DNA of 64,000 bases from Rahnella rivi (GCF_019049655.1 NZ_JAFMOX010000052.1:81627-145626); one strand, 5' to 3'. Counted from the first letter of the stretch, positions 47,197 through 56,247 are shown. Translations and numbers: made by a program. The notes: generated by a model not told the origin, from the sequence alone.

Positions 47197-47909
47197 GCGA
47201 TGCACTGCTGGAGTTTCGTGACGTGGACGTTTTTTACGGTGCCATTCAGGCGCTGAAACAGGTGTCTCTGGAGGTCAGTCAGGGGGAAACCGTGGCGCTT
47301 ATCGGCGCGAACGGCGCAGGAAAATCGACGCTGCTGATGTCGATTTTCGGGCAGCCACGCATTCGCAGCGGGCTGATTTTATTTCGCGGCGAAGATATCA
47401 GCCGCAAATCCACGCACTTCGTGGCGGCAGCGGGCATTGCCCAGTCGCCGGAAGGGCGGCGGGTGTTTCCGGATATGACCGTTGAGGAGAACCTGCTGAT
47501 GGGCACGATCCCCGTCGGCAATAAACACGCGGCAGAGGATTTGCAATCCATGTTTGATTTGTTTCCCCGCCTGAAAGAGCGACGCAGACAGCGGGCGATG
47601 ACCATGTCCGGCGGCGAACAACAAATGCTGGCGATTGCGCGGGCGCTGATGAGTCGCCCGAAACTGTTGCTGCTCGATGAACCCAGTCTCGGGCTCGCGC
47701 CAATTATCGTGAAACAGATTTTTCAGATCCTGCGCGAACTGGCGAAAAACGGCATGACAATCTTTTTAGTGGAACAGAATGCGCACCACGCCCTGAAACT
47801 CTCCGATCGCGCCTACGTGATGGTCAACGGGCAGATCCGCCTGAGCGGCAGCGGTGAGGCTTTACTGGTCAACCCCGAGGTGAGAAAGGCTTACTTAGGC
47901 GGCGTGTAA
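47193..47909 (+). CDS. livF: branched-chain amino acid ABC ATPase LivF
   Basis: A 238-aa ABC ATPase. Walker A GANGAGKST, GRRVFPDMTVEENLLMG (the LivF-type Q-loop region), signature MSGGEQQM, Walker B LLLLDEPSLGLAP. Last gene of the liv operon and followed by a terminator. Confidence 0.95.
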   Translation: MSDALLEFRDVDVFYGAIQALKQVSLEVSQGETVALIGANGAGKSTLLMSIFGQPRIRSGLILFRGEDISRKSTHFVAAAGIAQSPEGRRVFPDMTVEENLLMGTIPVGNKHAAEDLQSMFDLFPRLKERRRQRAMTMSGGEQQMLAIARALMSRPKLLLLDEPSLGLAPIIVKQIFQILRELAKNGMTIFLVEQNAHHALKLSDRAYVMVNGQIRLSGSGEALLVNPEVRKAYLGGV

Positions 47910-47944
47910 AGGGTCATTTTATTGCCCGGCGTGACGCCCGTGAT

Positions 47945-47967
47945 GCCCGCATCGCGGGTTTTTTTTA
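47945..47967 (+). terminator. liv operon terminator
   Basis: CCCGC (47946-47950), ATC loop, GCGGG (47954-47958), then eight Ts. The remaining gap to opgB (to 48347) has no gene that I can see. Confidence 0.85.
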
Positions 47968-48347
47968 GCGTTTTTTTCCTGAATTTTTCTCATTTCAAAC
48001 GCTCCCTCCACATTTCACTCATACTATTCCCGTATCATGCAATTCCTACAATTTAGTGAACGGCAGGTTACATCTTTGCGGTATCATGCAGAGATAAGCA
48101 TCACGAATTTGTGAAAAAATGGTTTATTCGGATAAATCAGTGACATAAAACAGCATCAGGGCGTTGACCCCCGGATGTTCAACAGGCTATATAGCGCAAC
48201 CCGTTTTTGGCACAAAATTTTCCTGTCTCAGGGATGAAGTGAATGACAAACGGGTCATTTACTCGATGAATTGAACCGTCGGCGCTGCTGGCAAACAGCA
48301 GACTCGTTCGTAGTGTTTATTTTTTTTAATCAGACAGGGCGCTAAAA

Positions 48348-50654
48348 ATGGCTTCTGAGTGGCTTTCATTTGTTTTATTTCTTTCCTCTATCTATTTCTA
48401 CGTCACACGGGCGTCGGCCGGTCGTATCTGGTTTTCGCTGGTGCTGTTCTTCTTAGGGCTTTACGTCATTCTGAACGTGATCCTGATTGGCAGTAATTAT
48501 TTCACCGGTGAAGGCATCACCGATGCGGTGTTATATACCGTAACCAGCAGCCTTAAAGGCGCCGGACTGAATAAATATATCCTGCCGTTCCTCGGCTTAC
48601 TGGCCGGACTGGTCATCGTCTTCTGGCTGCTGGCCTGGGGCCTCAGACAGCGCCGTGCAAAAAGCAGCAGCTGGGTTTACAGCGTGCTGGCCGTGATGCT
48701 GGCGGTGTTTTCCGTCGGCTCGACTCAGGCCTTCCAGAACATTTCCCGTCTGGTGAAAACGCAAATGTCCGGCAGCGGCGCGGATTTCGATACGTATTAC
48801 AAAGTGCCGGTGAAAGCCGTGAAGGGCGAGAAAAAGCCTAATCTGGTCTATATCTATGGCGAAAGTCTGGAACGCACCTATTTCGATGAAAAGGTCTTCC
48901 CGGGGCTGACCACCGAATTAAGCCGTCACAAGGCGGAAAGCACGGATTTCACCAACACCCGCCAGTTGCCGGGCACCGGTTACACCATTGCCGGCATGGT
49001 CGCTTCACAATGCGGGATCCCGCTGTTCGCGCCGTTTGATGGCAACGCCTCCAGCGCGCTGGCGACTTTCTACCCTGAAAACGTCTGTCTGGGCGATGTG
49101 CTTAAAGGCGCGGGTTACACCAACTACTTCTATCAGGGGGCCGAACTGGCGTTTGCCGGGAAAGGCACGTTCCTGAAATCCCACGGTTTTGACCACCTGT
49201 ACGGCTACAATGAACTGCGTCCAACCGTTGCCGATCCGGCGTACAAAAATGACTGGGGCTGGTACGACGACACGCTGCTCGACGAGGTCTACAAGAAATT
49301 CATCGAACTGAGTAAAGCGGGTAAGCCATTCTCCCTGTTCACATTGACCGTGGATACGCACCACCCGGACGGTTTTATTTCCCGCGGCTGTACGCGCAAA
49401 GCTTATCCGGTCACCGGCAAACCGAATCAGTCTCTGAGCGCGGTGTCCTGTAGTCAGGAACTGATTGCGGCGTTTATCGATAAAATTAAAAAGTCGGGCT
49501 ATTACGACAACACCCTGATTGTGGTGTCATCCGATCATCTGGCGATGAACAACACCGCCTACAACATTCTGACCAAACAGAACCGCAAAGATCTGTTCTT
49601 CGTGCTCGATGGCCGCAAACCTGTGGGTGATCTGAATGCCGCGAAGCGCAGTACGCTGGATAACGGTGCCACCGTGCTGGATATGATGGGCGGTGACAAC
49701 TTTATCGGGCTCGGACGCAGCGGGATTTCTGCGACATCAATGACCGAGCAGTTCCTCAATATCGATGACAAAGTCAACGCCTGGAAACCGGCGGTCATTA
49801 AACAGTGGGGCTTCCCGAACAGCATCAAAAATTACACCGTCAGTAACAAGGAAAACAGTTTCACGTTCTCCGGAATGACCATCAAAACGCCGTTCATTTT
49901 GAAAGTCACCAGTGACAAGATCGAACCGATGTTTGACGTCTATTTATCCACGCCGCTGAAAAAACAGCTGTCCACGCTGTCCACCAGCGATAACTTTGTC
50001 TGGGTCGATAAATGCTACGAAATGGGTCGCGTCTGGGCACCTGAATTGTCGCTCAATACCGGCCTTTGCGTGGCTTCCGGCAACCTCGGAGCACGCCCGG
50101 GCATCGTGCAGGCAACGGGCGATACCTTTAAAGGCAAGGTGGATTTTGTGAAGGATACGTCCGGCAGCAACGCGATTTATCAGCAGACGGTAAAAATGCT
50201 GAACGTGGATGATGCCAATACCACCTATAAGTCTGAGGCGATAGCCTTCATGCTGCCGGGAATGCCGGAGCAGGTAAAAGCCATTACCGGTATTTCTGCG
50301 CTGGAAAACTGGGGCCGCTGGTCAGACGCTAATCTGGCGCCGTCGGTGAAAATTGATTACGTCAAACCTCTGCCGACCACCTTTGACGTGGTGATCCGCG
50401 CCAGAGCCTATGGCAATAATATTGATAAACCGGTGTCTGTGCGCGTCGGCGATCAGGAGCAGTTTGCTTCCTTTGGCGATAAAGACGGCACGGTGAAATT
50501 GCAGTTTACCAACCCCGGTGCGGCGCAAAGCATTGTTATCACACCACCGTCACCGACAGAACCGACCGAGGGCACCAGCGGCGGGTTCCTGCCGCGTAAA
50601 CTCGGTATCGGCATGGTGTCGCTGGAAGTTCAGCCGGTCGATCCGCAGTCATAA
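48348..50654 (+). CDS. opgB: phosphoglycerol transferase I (OpgB/MdoB)
   Basis: A 768-aa inner-membrane enzyme that transfers phosphoglycerol from phosphatidylglycerol to periplasmic glucans. Three or four N-terminal helices (within about 1-130) precede a periplasmic sulfatase/alkaline-phosphatase-fold domain with NLVYIYGESLERTYF, QLPGTGYTIAGMVASQCG, LFTLTVDTHHPDGFI and VVSSDHLAMNN. Length and motifs match E. coli OpgB over the full length. Single gene with its own terminator. Confidence 0.96.
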   Translation: MASEWLSFVLFLSSIYFYVTRASAGRIWFSLVLFFLGLYVILNVILIGSNYFTGEGITDAVLYTVTSSLKGAGLNKYILPFLGLLAGLVIVFWLLAWGLRQRRAKSSSWVYSVLAVMLAVFSVGSTQAFQNISRLVKTQMSGSGADFDTYYKVPVKAVKGEKKPNLVYIYGESLERTYFDEKVFPGLTTELSRHKAESTDFTNTRQLPGTGYTIAGMVASQCGIPLFAPFDGNASSALATFYPENVCLGDVLKGAGYTNYFYQGAELAFAGKGTFLKSHGFDHLYGYNELRPTVADPAYKNDWGWYDDTLLDEVYKKFIELSKAGKPFSLFTLTVDTHHPDGFISRGCTRKAYPVTGKPNQSLSAVSCSQELIAAFIDKIKKSGYYDNTLIVVSSDHLAMNNTAYNILTKQNRKDLFFVLDGRKPVGDLNAAKRSTLDNGATVLDMMGGDNFIGLGRSGISATSMTEQFLNIDDKVNAWKPAVIKQWGFPNSIKNYTVSNKENSFTFSGMTIKTPFILKVTSDKIEPMFDVYLSTPLKKQLSTLSTSDNFVWVDKCYEMGRVWAPELSLNTGLCVASGNLGARPGIVQATGDTFKGKVDFVKDTSGSNAIYQQTVKMLNVDDANTTYKSEAIAFMLPGMPEQVKAITGISALENWGRWSDANLAPSVKIDYVKPLPTTFDVVIRARAYGNNIDKPVSVRVGDQEQFASFGDKDGTVKLQFTNPGAAQSIVITPPSPTEPTEGTSGGFLPRKLGIGMVSLEVQPVDPQS

Positions 50655-50677
50655 CGCCTCAGTCATCAGGACAAAAA

Positions 50678-50698
50678 CCCGCTGCGGCGGGTTTTTTA
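50678..50698 (+). terminator. opgB terminator
   Basis: CCCGC (50678-50682) and GCGGG (50687-50691) followed by six Ts. Confidence 0.88.
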
Positions 50699-50889
50699 TT
50701 GGCCGTCATCTTGGCGCAAAATCCTTATCGTTTTTATCGCTTTACTATGCCATTTTGCATATTCAATTCAGGAATATGTATCTCTTAAACAATATTATAA
50801 AGAAATAAGCCGATCGGTATACTCGCCAAATTCCTGCGCAAAATCACAGCCATGTGCAGGCCTCTCATCAATACTTTTGGGGATAACCG

Positions 50890-51732
50890 ATGCAGACTAC
50901 ATTCAACAAAACCAAGACCCGCGTTAACCGTGCATTTTTACTGGCAGCGACGTCTGCTGTCATGATTTCAAGCGGCATTCTTGCTCCGCTTTCTTTGGCG
51001 CAGGCGGCGGATAAAACCACCATTAAAGTCGGCATCATCAGTGGCGAAGACGAAGATGTCTGGCGCGAAGTGGTGAAGCAGGCGGCCGCGAAAGGGCTGA
51101 CCGTGAAACCGGTGGTCTTCAATGATTACAACCAGCCTAACGAAGCGCTGCAAAACGGTGAAGTGGACGCCAATGCCTTCCAGCATCAGCCATTCCTCGA
51201 TAATCAGATCAAAGTAAATCATTACGATATCGTGCGGGTGGGTTACACCGCTGTGTGGCCGATTGGTCTGTACTCTAAAAAAGTGAAAACGGCTGATGAG
51301 CTGAAAGAAGGCGCGGTGATCGGCGTTCCAAACGATCCGGCTAACGAAGCGCGTGGCCTGATCCTGTTACAACAGTCCGGCGTGATTAAACTGAAACCGG
51401 GCGCGGGTATTTTCGCGACCACCGCAGACATCATTGAGAACCCGCGTCACGTCACCATCAAAGAACTGGATTCCGGCATTATTGGCCGCTCCGTTCCGGA
51501 TCTGGACGCGGCAATCGTCAACACTGACTGGGCGCTGAAAAGCGGCCTGACGGCGGCTGACCGTATCGCGCAGGAGCCGGTAAAAGGCAATCCTTACAAC
51601 AACTTCATTGCAGTAAAAACAGAGAACGCCAATGCGCCGTGGGTGAAAACATTAGTTGCCGCCTACCAGAACGACGACGTGAAAAAAGTGTTTGATAAGG
51701 TCTATAAAGGCACCGGCGTCACGGCCTGGTAA
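50890..51732 (+). CDS. MetQ/NlpA-family ABC substrate-binding protein
   Basis: A 280-aa NlpA-type periplasmic protein. The body has TIKVGIISGEDEDVWREVV, VDANAFQHQPFLDNQ, VPNDPANEARGLILLQQSGVI and ADIIENPRHVTIKEL, all family hallmarks. Unusually it has no lipobox: the leader ends LAQAAD, so it should be a soluble periplasmic protein, whereas MetQ is normally a lipoprotein. First gene of a metQNI-like operon in Q-N-I order (E. coli order is N-I-Q), so it is probably an accessory importer of methionine or a related compound. Confidence 0.9.
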   Translation: MQTTFNKTKTRVNRAFLLAATSAVMISSGILAPLSLAQAADKTTIKVGIISGEDEDVWREVVKQAAAKGLTVKPVVFNDYNQPNEALQNGEVDANAFQHQPFLDNQIKVNHYDIVRVGYTAVWPIGLYSKKVKTADELKEGAVIGVPNDPANEARGLILLQQSGVIKLKPGAGIFATTADIIENPRHVTIKELDSGIIGRSVPDLDAAIVNTDWALKSGLTAADRIAQEPVKGNPYNNFIAVKTENANAPWVKTLVAAYQNDDVKKVFDKVYKGTGVTAW

Positions 51733-51743
51733 GGATGTAAAGC

Positions 51744-52898
51744 ATGACGATTATCTCTGAGATCGACGCGCATTTTACCGGTTCTTCCGCCGATGAACAT
51801 CACGCCGGGGAAGCGCAGGTGCATGCGTTCGTAAGAGCTGAACGGACAGGCGCGGCTGAACATGCTGAAGACGTGGTGCAACTGCACCGCGTCAACCGCC
51901 GTTTCGCAAACACGCAGGCCCTCAAGGATGTGTCGTTAACCGTCAGGCGGGGAGAGATCCTCGGCCTTATCGGTCGCAGCGGGGCAGGGAAATCGACCCT
52001 GATCCGCTGCCTTAACGGACTGGAACAACCTGATGATGGCGTGATCAAAATCGAAGGGCACACCATCACCGGCCTTAGCGAAAAAGCGTTGCAGTCGGTG
52101 CGCAGTCGCGTCGGGATGGTGTTTCAGCACTTTAATTTACTGTCGGCCAAAACGGTTGAGCAAAACGTCGCGTTGCCGCTGAAAATTGCCGGTTACGACA
52201 AAGCACGCCGCCAGGCGCGGGTCGCCGAATTACTGGCACTGGTCGGGCTGGAAGATAAAGCCAAAAACTATCCGGCGGCGTTGTCCGGCGGGCAAAAACA
52301 GCGTGTCGGTATTGCCCGTGCGCTGGCCGCCAACCCGGCATTATTACTCTGCGATGAAGCCACCTCGGCACTCGATCCGGAAACCACGCGATCCATTCTG
52401 GCGCTGCTGCAATCCCTTAATCAAAAACTCGGCATCACCATTTTGCTGATCACCCATGAGATGGAAGTGATCAAAAAAATCGCCCACAGGGTGGCGGTGA
52501 TTAACGCCGGTGAAATCATTGAGGAAGGGCCGGTCTGGCAGGTGTTTGCTCATCCGCAATCTCAGCTCACGCGCACGCTTTTACAGGGATTACTGCCCCA
52601 GTTACCGGAGGCGCTGGCCGAACAGCTTTCGCCGGTACGTCAGGGCGAGGCGATTTACAGCGTGCATTATGCCGGGCAAGGCCGTCAGGGCGAGATCCTC
52701 ACACTGATGGCGGCGGAACTGCCGGGGCAATTCCGTCTGATTCAGGGCGGCGTCGACCATATCCAGCATTACGCCGTGGTGCGTTTTTTCTTCTCTGTCC
52801 CGGTTGATAAGCCGGCGTCAGAGCAGGCTGTTTTACACTGGCTGCACCAGCACCAGGCAACCGTGGAGCTGACAGGCTATGTCTCCAGTAATGCTTGA
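51744..52898 (+). CDS. MetN-like ABC transporter ATPase
   Basis: A 384-aa MetN-family ATPase. Residues 1-43 form a non-conserved extension before VVQLHRVNRRF. Walker A GRSGAGKS (77-84), signature LSGGQKQR, Walker B LLLCDEATSALDP. The C-terminal ACT-like NIL domain (about 300-384) that gives methionine feedback in MetN is present. AAGGA precedes the ATG. It overlaps the permease gene by 20 bases. Confidence 0.92.
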   Translation: MTIISEIDAHFTGSSADEHHAGEAQVHAFVRAERTGAAEHAEDVVQLHRVNRRFANTQALKDVSLTVRRGEILGLIGRSGAGKSTLIRCLNGLEQPDDGVIKIEGHTITGLSEKALQSVRSRVGMVFQHFNLLSAKTVEQNVALPLKIAGYDKARRQARVAELLALVGLEDKAKNYPAALSGGQKQRVGIARALAANPALLLCDEATSALDPETTRSILALLQSLNQKLGITILLITHEMEVIKKIAHRVAVINAGEIIEEGPVWQVFAHPQSQLTRTLLQGLLPQLPEALAEQLSPVRQGEAIYSVHYAGQGRQGEILTLMAAELPGQFRLIQGGVDHIQHYAVVRFFFSVPVDKPASEQAVLHWLHQHQATVELTGYVSSNA

Positions 52899-53535
52899 TT
52901 TATTGATTAACGCTGTCGAAGAAACACTGCTGATGACCGCCATCTCCGGGCTGTTCTCACTGATTGCCGGTTTGCCACTTGGTCTGATTCTGGTGATGAG
53001 CAGCCCTGGCGGCATTGCCGAAAACCGCTGGGTCAACCGCTCGCTGGGGCTGGTCATCAACGGTTTCCGCTCACTGCCTTTCATCATTTTGCTGGTGGCA
53101 TTGATTCCGGTAACGCGCTTTCTGGTCGGCACGTCGCTCGGCACCTGGGCAGCCATTGTGCCGCTCTCCATTACGGCGACACCGTATTTTGCCCGTGTTG
53201 CCGAAGTGTCTCTGCGCGATGTCGATCGTGGTCTGATTGACGCCGTTCGTGCGATGGGCGCCAGTAAACTGCGCATCGTCTGGGACGTGCTGATCCCGGA
53301 AGCATTGCCCGGTATTTTATCCGGGTTTGTGGTGACGCTGGTGGCGCTGATTGGGGCGTCGGCGATGGCGGGGGCTATCGGCGCAGGCGGGTTGGGCGAT
53401 CTGGCAATCCGTTACGGCTATCAGCGTTTTGAAACGGTGGTGATGATTGAAGTGATTGTGGTGCTGATTGTCATGGTCTGCGGCATTCAGTGGCTGGGCG
53501 ATCGCATCGTGGCACGCGTCGATAAACGCCATTAA
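52879..53535 (+). CDS. MetI-like ABC permease
   Basis: A 218-aa permease with five helices, the length of E. coli MetI (217 aa). The ATPase-contact loop DRGLIDAVRAMGASKLRIVWDVLIPEALPG is clear. N-terminus MSPVMLDLLINAVEETLLM. Its start lies inside the ATPase gene. It ends before a terminator shared with the opposite-strand FAD gene. Confidence 0.93.
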   Translation: MSPVMLDLLINAVEETLLMTAISGLFSLIAGLPLGLILVMSSPGGIAENRWVNRSLGLVINGFRSLPFIILLVALIPVTRFLVGTSLGTWAAIVPLSITATPYFARVAEVSLRDVDRGLIDAVRAMGASKLRIVWDVLIPEALPGILSGFVVTLVALIGASAMAGAIGAGGLGDLAIRYGYQRFETVVMIEVIVVLIVMVCGIQWLGDRIVARVDKRH

Positions 53536-53566
53536 AAAAGCCGGTCGTCTGTGAATGGCGACCGGC
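53535..53566 (-). terminator. terminator of the FAD oxidoreductase gene
   Basis: GCCGGTCG (53540-53547) and CGACCGGC (53559-53566). On the minus strand six Ts follow (53534-53539 As), so it ends the FAD gene and may also stop the convergent ABC operon. Confidence 0.85.
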
Positions 53567-53577
53567 CCGTTCAGTCA

Positions 53578-54891
53578 TTACATTTCACTGCGTGAGCGCC
53601 AGCGTTCGCGCGCCATAAACCCTTTCACACCGATATCCAGGAACGGGCGCGGCGGCAGATAACTGGCGCGCCCAACCGTATGCATATCGGCCAGGAGCGG
53701 GTGATCTTCTCCCGCCGCATGATCCGCCAGCAACCTTCCAAAGGCGCTCTGCTTTGAGCTGCCGGAGCCGTTGCATCCCGCCGAAGAATAGACATTCTCC
53801 GACAGATTTCCCCACACCGGCGCACCGTTGCGCGTAATGCTGATCAATCCTGACCAGGTGTAGGCCATATTGACGTCCTGCAACTGCGGATAAATGCGGG
53901 CGAACAATTCCTGATGGCGTCGCGCATGGCGGCCGGTTTCTACCGCACCGGTCACCAGACCCGGCGTGAAATTAACATGCTCGCGGATCAGGAAGCGGTG
54001 ATCGGCGGTATAGCGCAGCGTCGCGCCCGCCAGCGCATTCACCGGAGTTGAGCCCCATGGCGAAATATCCCCGATCCGCTGGCGTTGTTCCGGCGTCAGC
54101 GGTTCAGTGAGGGTGGCAAACGTCGACATGGCAAACACGTTGCCTTTAAACAAGGGTAATCCGCGCGCCGCGCCATTAATCGCCAGCATCAGTTTGCGTG
54201 CCCGGACTTCTCCATGCGGGGTTTCAGCCCGGATCGCGCCATGTGTATCAATCTGCAACGCCGGAGAATTGGCATAGACGGTAACGTTCGGGGGCAGGGT
54301 CGCCACCAGCCCGCTGATAAGCGCAGCCGGATTCACCAGAATGCAGTTGGGCGTATATACCGCACTGCGATAAAAACCAGTGCCCAGACGCTGTTTCAGC
54401 GCTGCGTTATCCAGCCGTTCAAAACGTTCGCCCAGCGTGGTGAGTTCGTCCTGATAGTGCGCGATGTCATCATCAAATTGTTCGCTCACCGCGCAGTGAT
54501 ATTTCCCGGCGTTCTGCCAGTCGCATTCAATACCGTGCTGATCGACAGTTTCTTTCAAATGCGCAAGACCAAACTGTAAAAGACGGCGGTAAGTCTGTGC
54601 CTGCTCCAGCTCAGCGGAGGTACTGCCAACCGTGTGCGGCAGGTCAATCACGAAACCGGAGTTACGCGCAGAGGCGTTATCCGCGACATCCAGCGCTTCG
54701 AGCACGACAACGTGTTCATGCGGGCGAAGCTCCGCAATACGGCGGGCAAACGCCAGCCCGGCAAACCCTGCGCCAATCACCAGCCAGTCAGCGGTTACTT
54801 TACCGTGCAACGCCGGATGGCGGGGCGTGTTACCGCGCACGGCAGCCCAGCCATTAATATTCTGATCAAGAGGTAAATGTTTAATTTTCAT
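53578..54891 (-). CDS. FAD-dependent amine/amino-acid oxidase-like protein (DadA/PuuB type)
   Basis: A 437-aa flavoprotein. The FAD dinucleotide motif GAGFAGLAFARRIAE is at about 41-55 and VVLEALDVADNASARNSGF gives the DAO-type signature. A C-terminal FAD contact (VYSSAGCNGSGSS) is seen. Substrate unknown. It is convergent with the MetQNI-like operon and has MetJ boxes upstream, suggesting oxidation of an imported sulphur amino acid or derivative. This link is inference. Confidence 0.85.
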   Translation of the reverse strand: MKIKHLPLDQNINGWAAVRGNTPRHPALHGKVTADWLVIGAGFAGLAFARRIAELRPHEHVVVLEALDVADNASARNSGFVIDLPHTVGSTSAELEQAQTYRRLLQFGLAHLKETVDQHGIECDWQNAGKYHCAVSEQFDDDIAHYQDELTTLGERFERLDNAALKQRLGTGFYRSAVYTPNCILVNPAALISGLVATLPPNVTVYANSPALQIDTHGAIRAETPHGEVRARKLMLAINGAARGLPLFKGNVFAMSTFATLTEPLTPEQRQRIGDISPWGSTPVNALAGATLRYTADHRFLIREHVNFTPGLVTGAVETGRHARRHQELFARIYPQLQDVNMAYTWSGLISITRNGAPVWGNLSENVYSSAGCNGSGSSKQSAFGRLLADHAAGEDHPLLADMHTVGRASYLPPRPFLDIGVKGFMARERWRSRSEM

Positions 54892-54935
54892 CGTTATGTG
54901 AGGTCGTTATCCCAGGTGGTTCGATCCTAATGGAT

Positions 54936-54951
54936 AGACGTATAGATGTCT
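54936..54951. promoter_or_regulatory. tandem MetJ boxes
   Basis: AGACGTAT (54936-54943) and AGATGTCT (54944-54951) are two adjoining 8-bp met boxes, each matching seven of eight bases of AGACGTCT. They lie 45 bases upstream of the FAD gene start, where MetJ with S-adenosylmethionine would repress it. Confidence 0.65.
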
Positions 54952-55099
54952 AATGCGGATTAGACATAACGATAGAGGGGTCAGTAAGGGCCGGTTAAAA
55001 TTAGGACAAAGTGAACGAAAATCAGGCAGGGTTAACTTGATAGAATGCGCGCGGGTGCTTGAGGCTTATCTGGCTTGAGCAGCGTTGTGAAAGACATAA

Positions 55100-55200
55100 A
55101 AGTTGTTCAAGGCATAATAAGAAGAAAGCCCCGAGGAGATTTTTCAATCAACCCGAGGCTATCACTTCATGCCTAGACAACATGAGGATAGCCTCTTAAA
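55100..55200 (-). ncRNA. probable antisense RNA (Sok-type) region
   Basis: The leader of the Hok-type gene has the repeats usual for hok/sok loci. GAGGCTATC (55155-55163) and GATAGCCTC (55187-55195) are perfect arms, and GCCCCGAGG / CCCGAGGCT motifs lie nearby at 55128-55160. A Sok-like antisense RNA would be made from the minus strand here. Its ends and promoter were not resolved. Confidence 0.4.
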
Positions 55201-55357
55201 AGCAGAAATGCAACGGAGGGCAAGATGTCGCGAAAGCTTGTGTTACACGGACTCATCGTGGTTTGTTTCACATTGCTGGCCTGGACCTGGATGGTGCGTG
55301 ATTCGCTGTGCGAATTGCATATTAAGCAGGGGAAAACAGAAATTGCGGCAGTCTTAA
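55169..55357 (+). CDS. possible mok-like overlapping leader frame
   Basis: A 62-codon frame starts just upstream of the Hok-like gene and overlaps it in another frame, as mok does in hok/mok/sok loci, where its translation drives toxin synthesis. The peptide sequence itself carries no family signal. The inference is from position only. Confidence 0.35.
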   Translation: MPRQHEDSLLKAEMQRRARCRESLCYTDSSWFVSHCWPGPGWCVIRCANCILSRGKQKLRQS

Positions 55358-55377
55358 GCTACGAAATTAAGAGCTAA
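55225..55377 (+). CDS. Hok/Gef-family type I toxin
   Basis: A 50-aa small membrane protein, MSRKLVLHGLIVVCFTLLAW and so on, with one transmembrane helix at about 5-23. The Hok signature VRDSLCELHI is at about 24-33, closest to HokA-type sequences. GGAGGG lies six bases before the ATG. Hok-type toxins depolarise the inner membrane; translation is blocked by the antisense Sok RNA. The toxin looks intact, so the locus may be active. The gene ends in a strong terminator. Confidence 0.92.
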   Translation: MSRKLVLHGLIVVCFTLLAWTWMVRDSLCELHIKQGKTEIAAVLSYEIKS

Positions 55378-55381
55378 CCGT

Positions 55382-55407
55382 AAGGTGGGGTTCGCCCCAC
55401 CTTTTTG
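55382..55407 (+). terminator. terminator after the Hok-type gene
   Basis: AAGGTGGGG (55382-55390) and CCCCACCTT (55395-55403) with a TTCG tetraloop, followed by Ts. Confidence 0.93.
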
Positions 55408-55534
55408 GTTGTTGTCGACGTATGTTGGCCTCAGGCACCCATTCTTTAACATTACCCTGCTTATTCTGGAAGCTGTATTCCGTATTGGAAACGTCCCACT
55501 TGTTCATCACTCCCTTCACGCATTATCTTCTGAT

Positions 55535-55568
55535 TATAGTATTTGACCTATATAGCATTTGAACTATA
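55535..55568. promoter_or_regulatory. tandem operators of the toxin-antitoxin pair
   Basis: Two 18-bp palindromic boxes, TATAGTATTTGACCTATA (55535-55552) and TATAGCATTTGAACTATA (55551-55568), share TATAG-N8-CTATA and overlap by two bases. They lie just before the toxin start, where the HTH antitoxin should bind cooperatively. Confidence 0.75.
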
Positions 55569-55585
55569 ATCGACAAGGAGTCACT

Positions 55586-55945
55586 GTGTGGATGATTAAT
55601 ACGACAGAAAAATTTGATGGCTGGTTCGATGATCTTGATGACATTGATCAAGCGAATGTGTTGGCGCTGGTGATTGTCCTGCAAGATAAAGGGCCTGCAT
55701 TATCCCGGCCTTATGCAGATACAGTGAATCACTCCCGGCATCGCAATATGAAAGAATTGCGCATCCAAAGTAAGGGCGATCCCCTTCGGGCGTTTTATGC
55801 TTTTGATCCTTTGCGCAGAGGTATTTTACTTTGCGCGGGAAACAAAGTGGGTAATGAAAAACGCTTTTATGAAGTCATGATACCGGTCGCCGACAATGAA
55901 TTTACACGGCACCTGAATACGATAAAAGAAAAGGAATTGCCTTAA
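55586..55945 (+). CDS. HigB/Gp49-like toxin
   Basis: About 119 aa. The start is the GTG at 55586 (spacing five bases from GGAG) or the ATG at 55592. The sequence (WMINTTEKFDGWFDDLDDIDQANVLAL ... KELRIQSKGDPLRAFYAFDPLRRGILLCAGNKVG) matches the HigB-like/phage Gp49 RelE-fold family, whose members cleave mRNA on ribosomes. It overlaps the antitoxin start by one base. The toxin-first order is typical of HigBA. Confidence 0.9.
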   Translation: MWMINTTEKFDGWFDDLDDIDQANVLALVIVLQDKGPALSRPYADTVNHSRHRNMKELRIQSKGDPLRAFYAFDPLRRGILLCAGNKVGNEKRFYEVMIPVADNEFTRHLNTIKEKELP

Positions 55946-56247
55946 TGAGCAGAACCCTTGAACAGCTACTGGCATCCGTAAAACCTGAAGTCGCTGCACA
56001 AGCGCAGGCGATGGCCGTTGATATTTTGATTACCCTTGAGCTGGCCGAACTGCGGGAAAGAATGAATAAAACACAATGTGAGATGGCTGAAGCGTTGGGC
56101 ATTAAACAGCCTACGGTTGCCGGTATGGAAAAGCCGGGCCGTGACCTGAAATTGTCGACGTTGAAACGTTATGTTGAAGCAGCGGGTGGCAAGTTGCGTC
56201 TGGAAATCGATTTGCCGGATGGCACTCATTTTGGATTTGCGATGTAA
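55945..56247 (+). CDS. HigA-like antitoxin (XRE HTH)
   Basis: A 100-aa antitoxin. An N-terminal segment (SRTLEQLLASVKPE) binds the toxin, and a helix-turn-helix follows at about 38-65 (MNKTQCEMAEALGIKQPTVAGMEK). It has an XRE fold and should bind the tandem operators upstream, so the pair is autoregulated. The stop is followed by a terminator. Confidence 0.9.
   Translation: MSRTLEQLLASVKPEVAAQAQAMAVDILITLELAELRERMNKTQCEMAEALGIKQPTVAGMEKPGRDLKLSTLKRYVEAAGGKLRLEIDLPDGTHFGFAM

Noticed and set aside
48210..48235. Sigma-54-like TTGGCAC upstream of opgB
   Set aside because: The -24 part fits but the -12 position reads TC instead of GC, and sigma-54 control of opgB is not expected.
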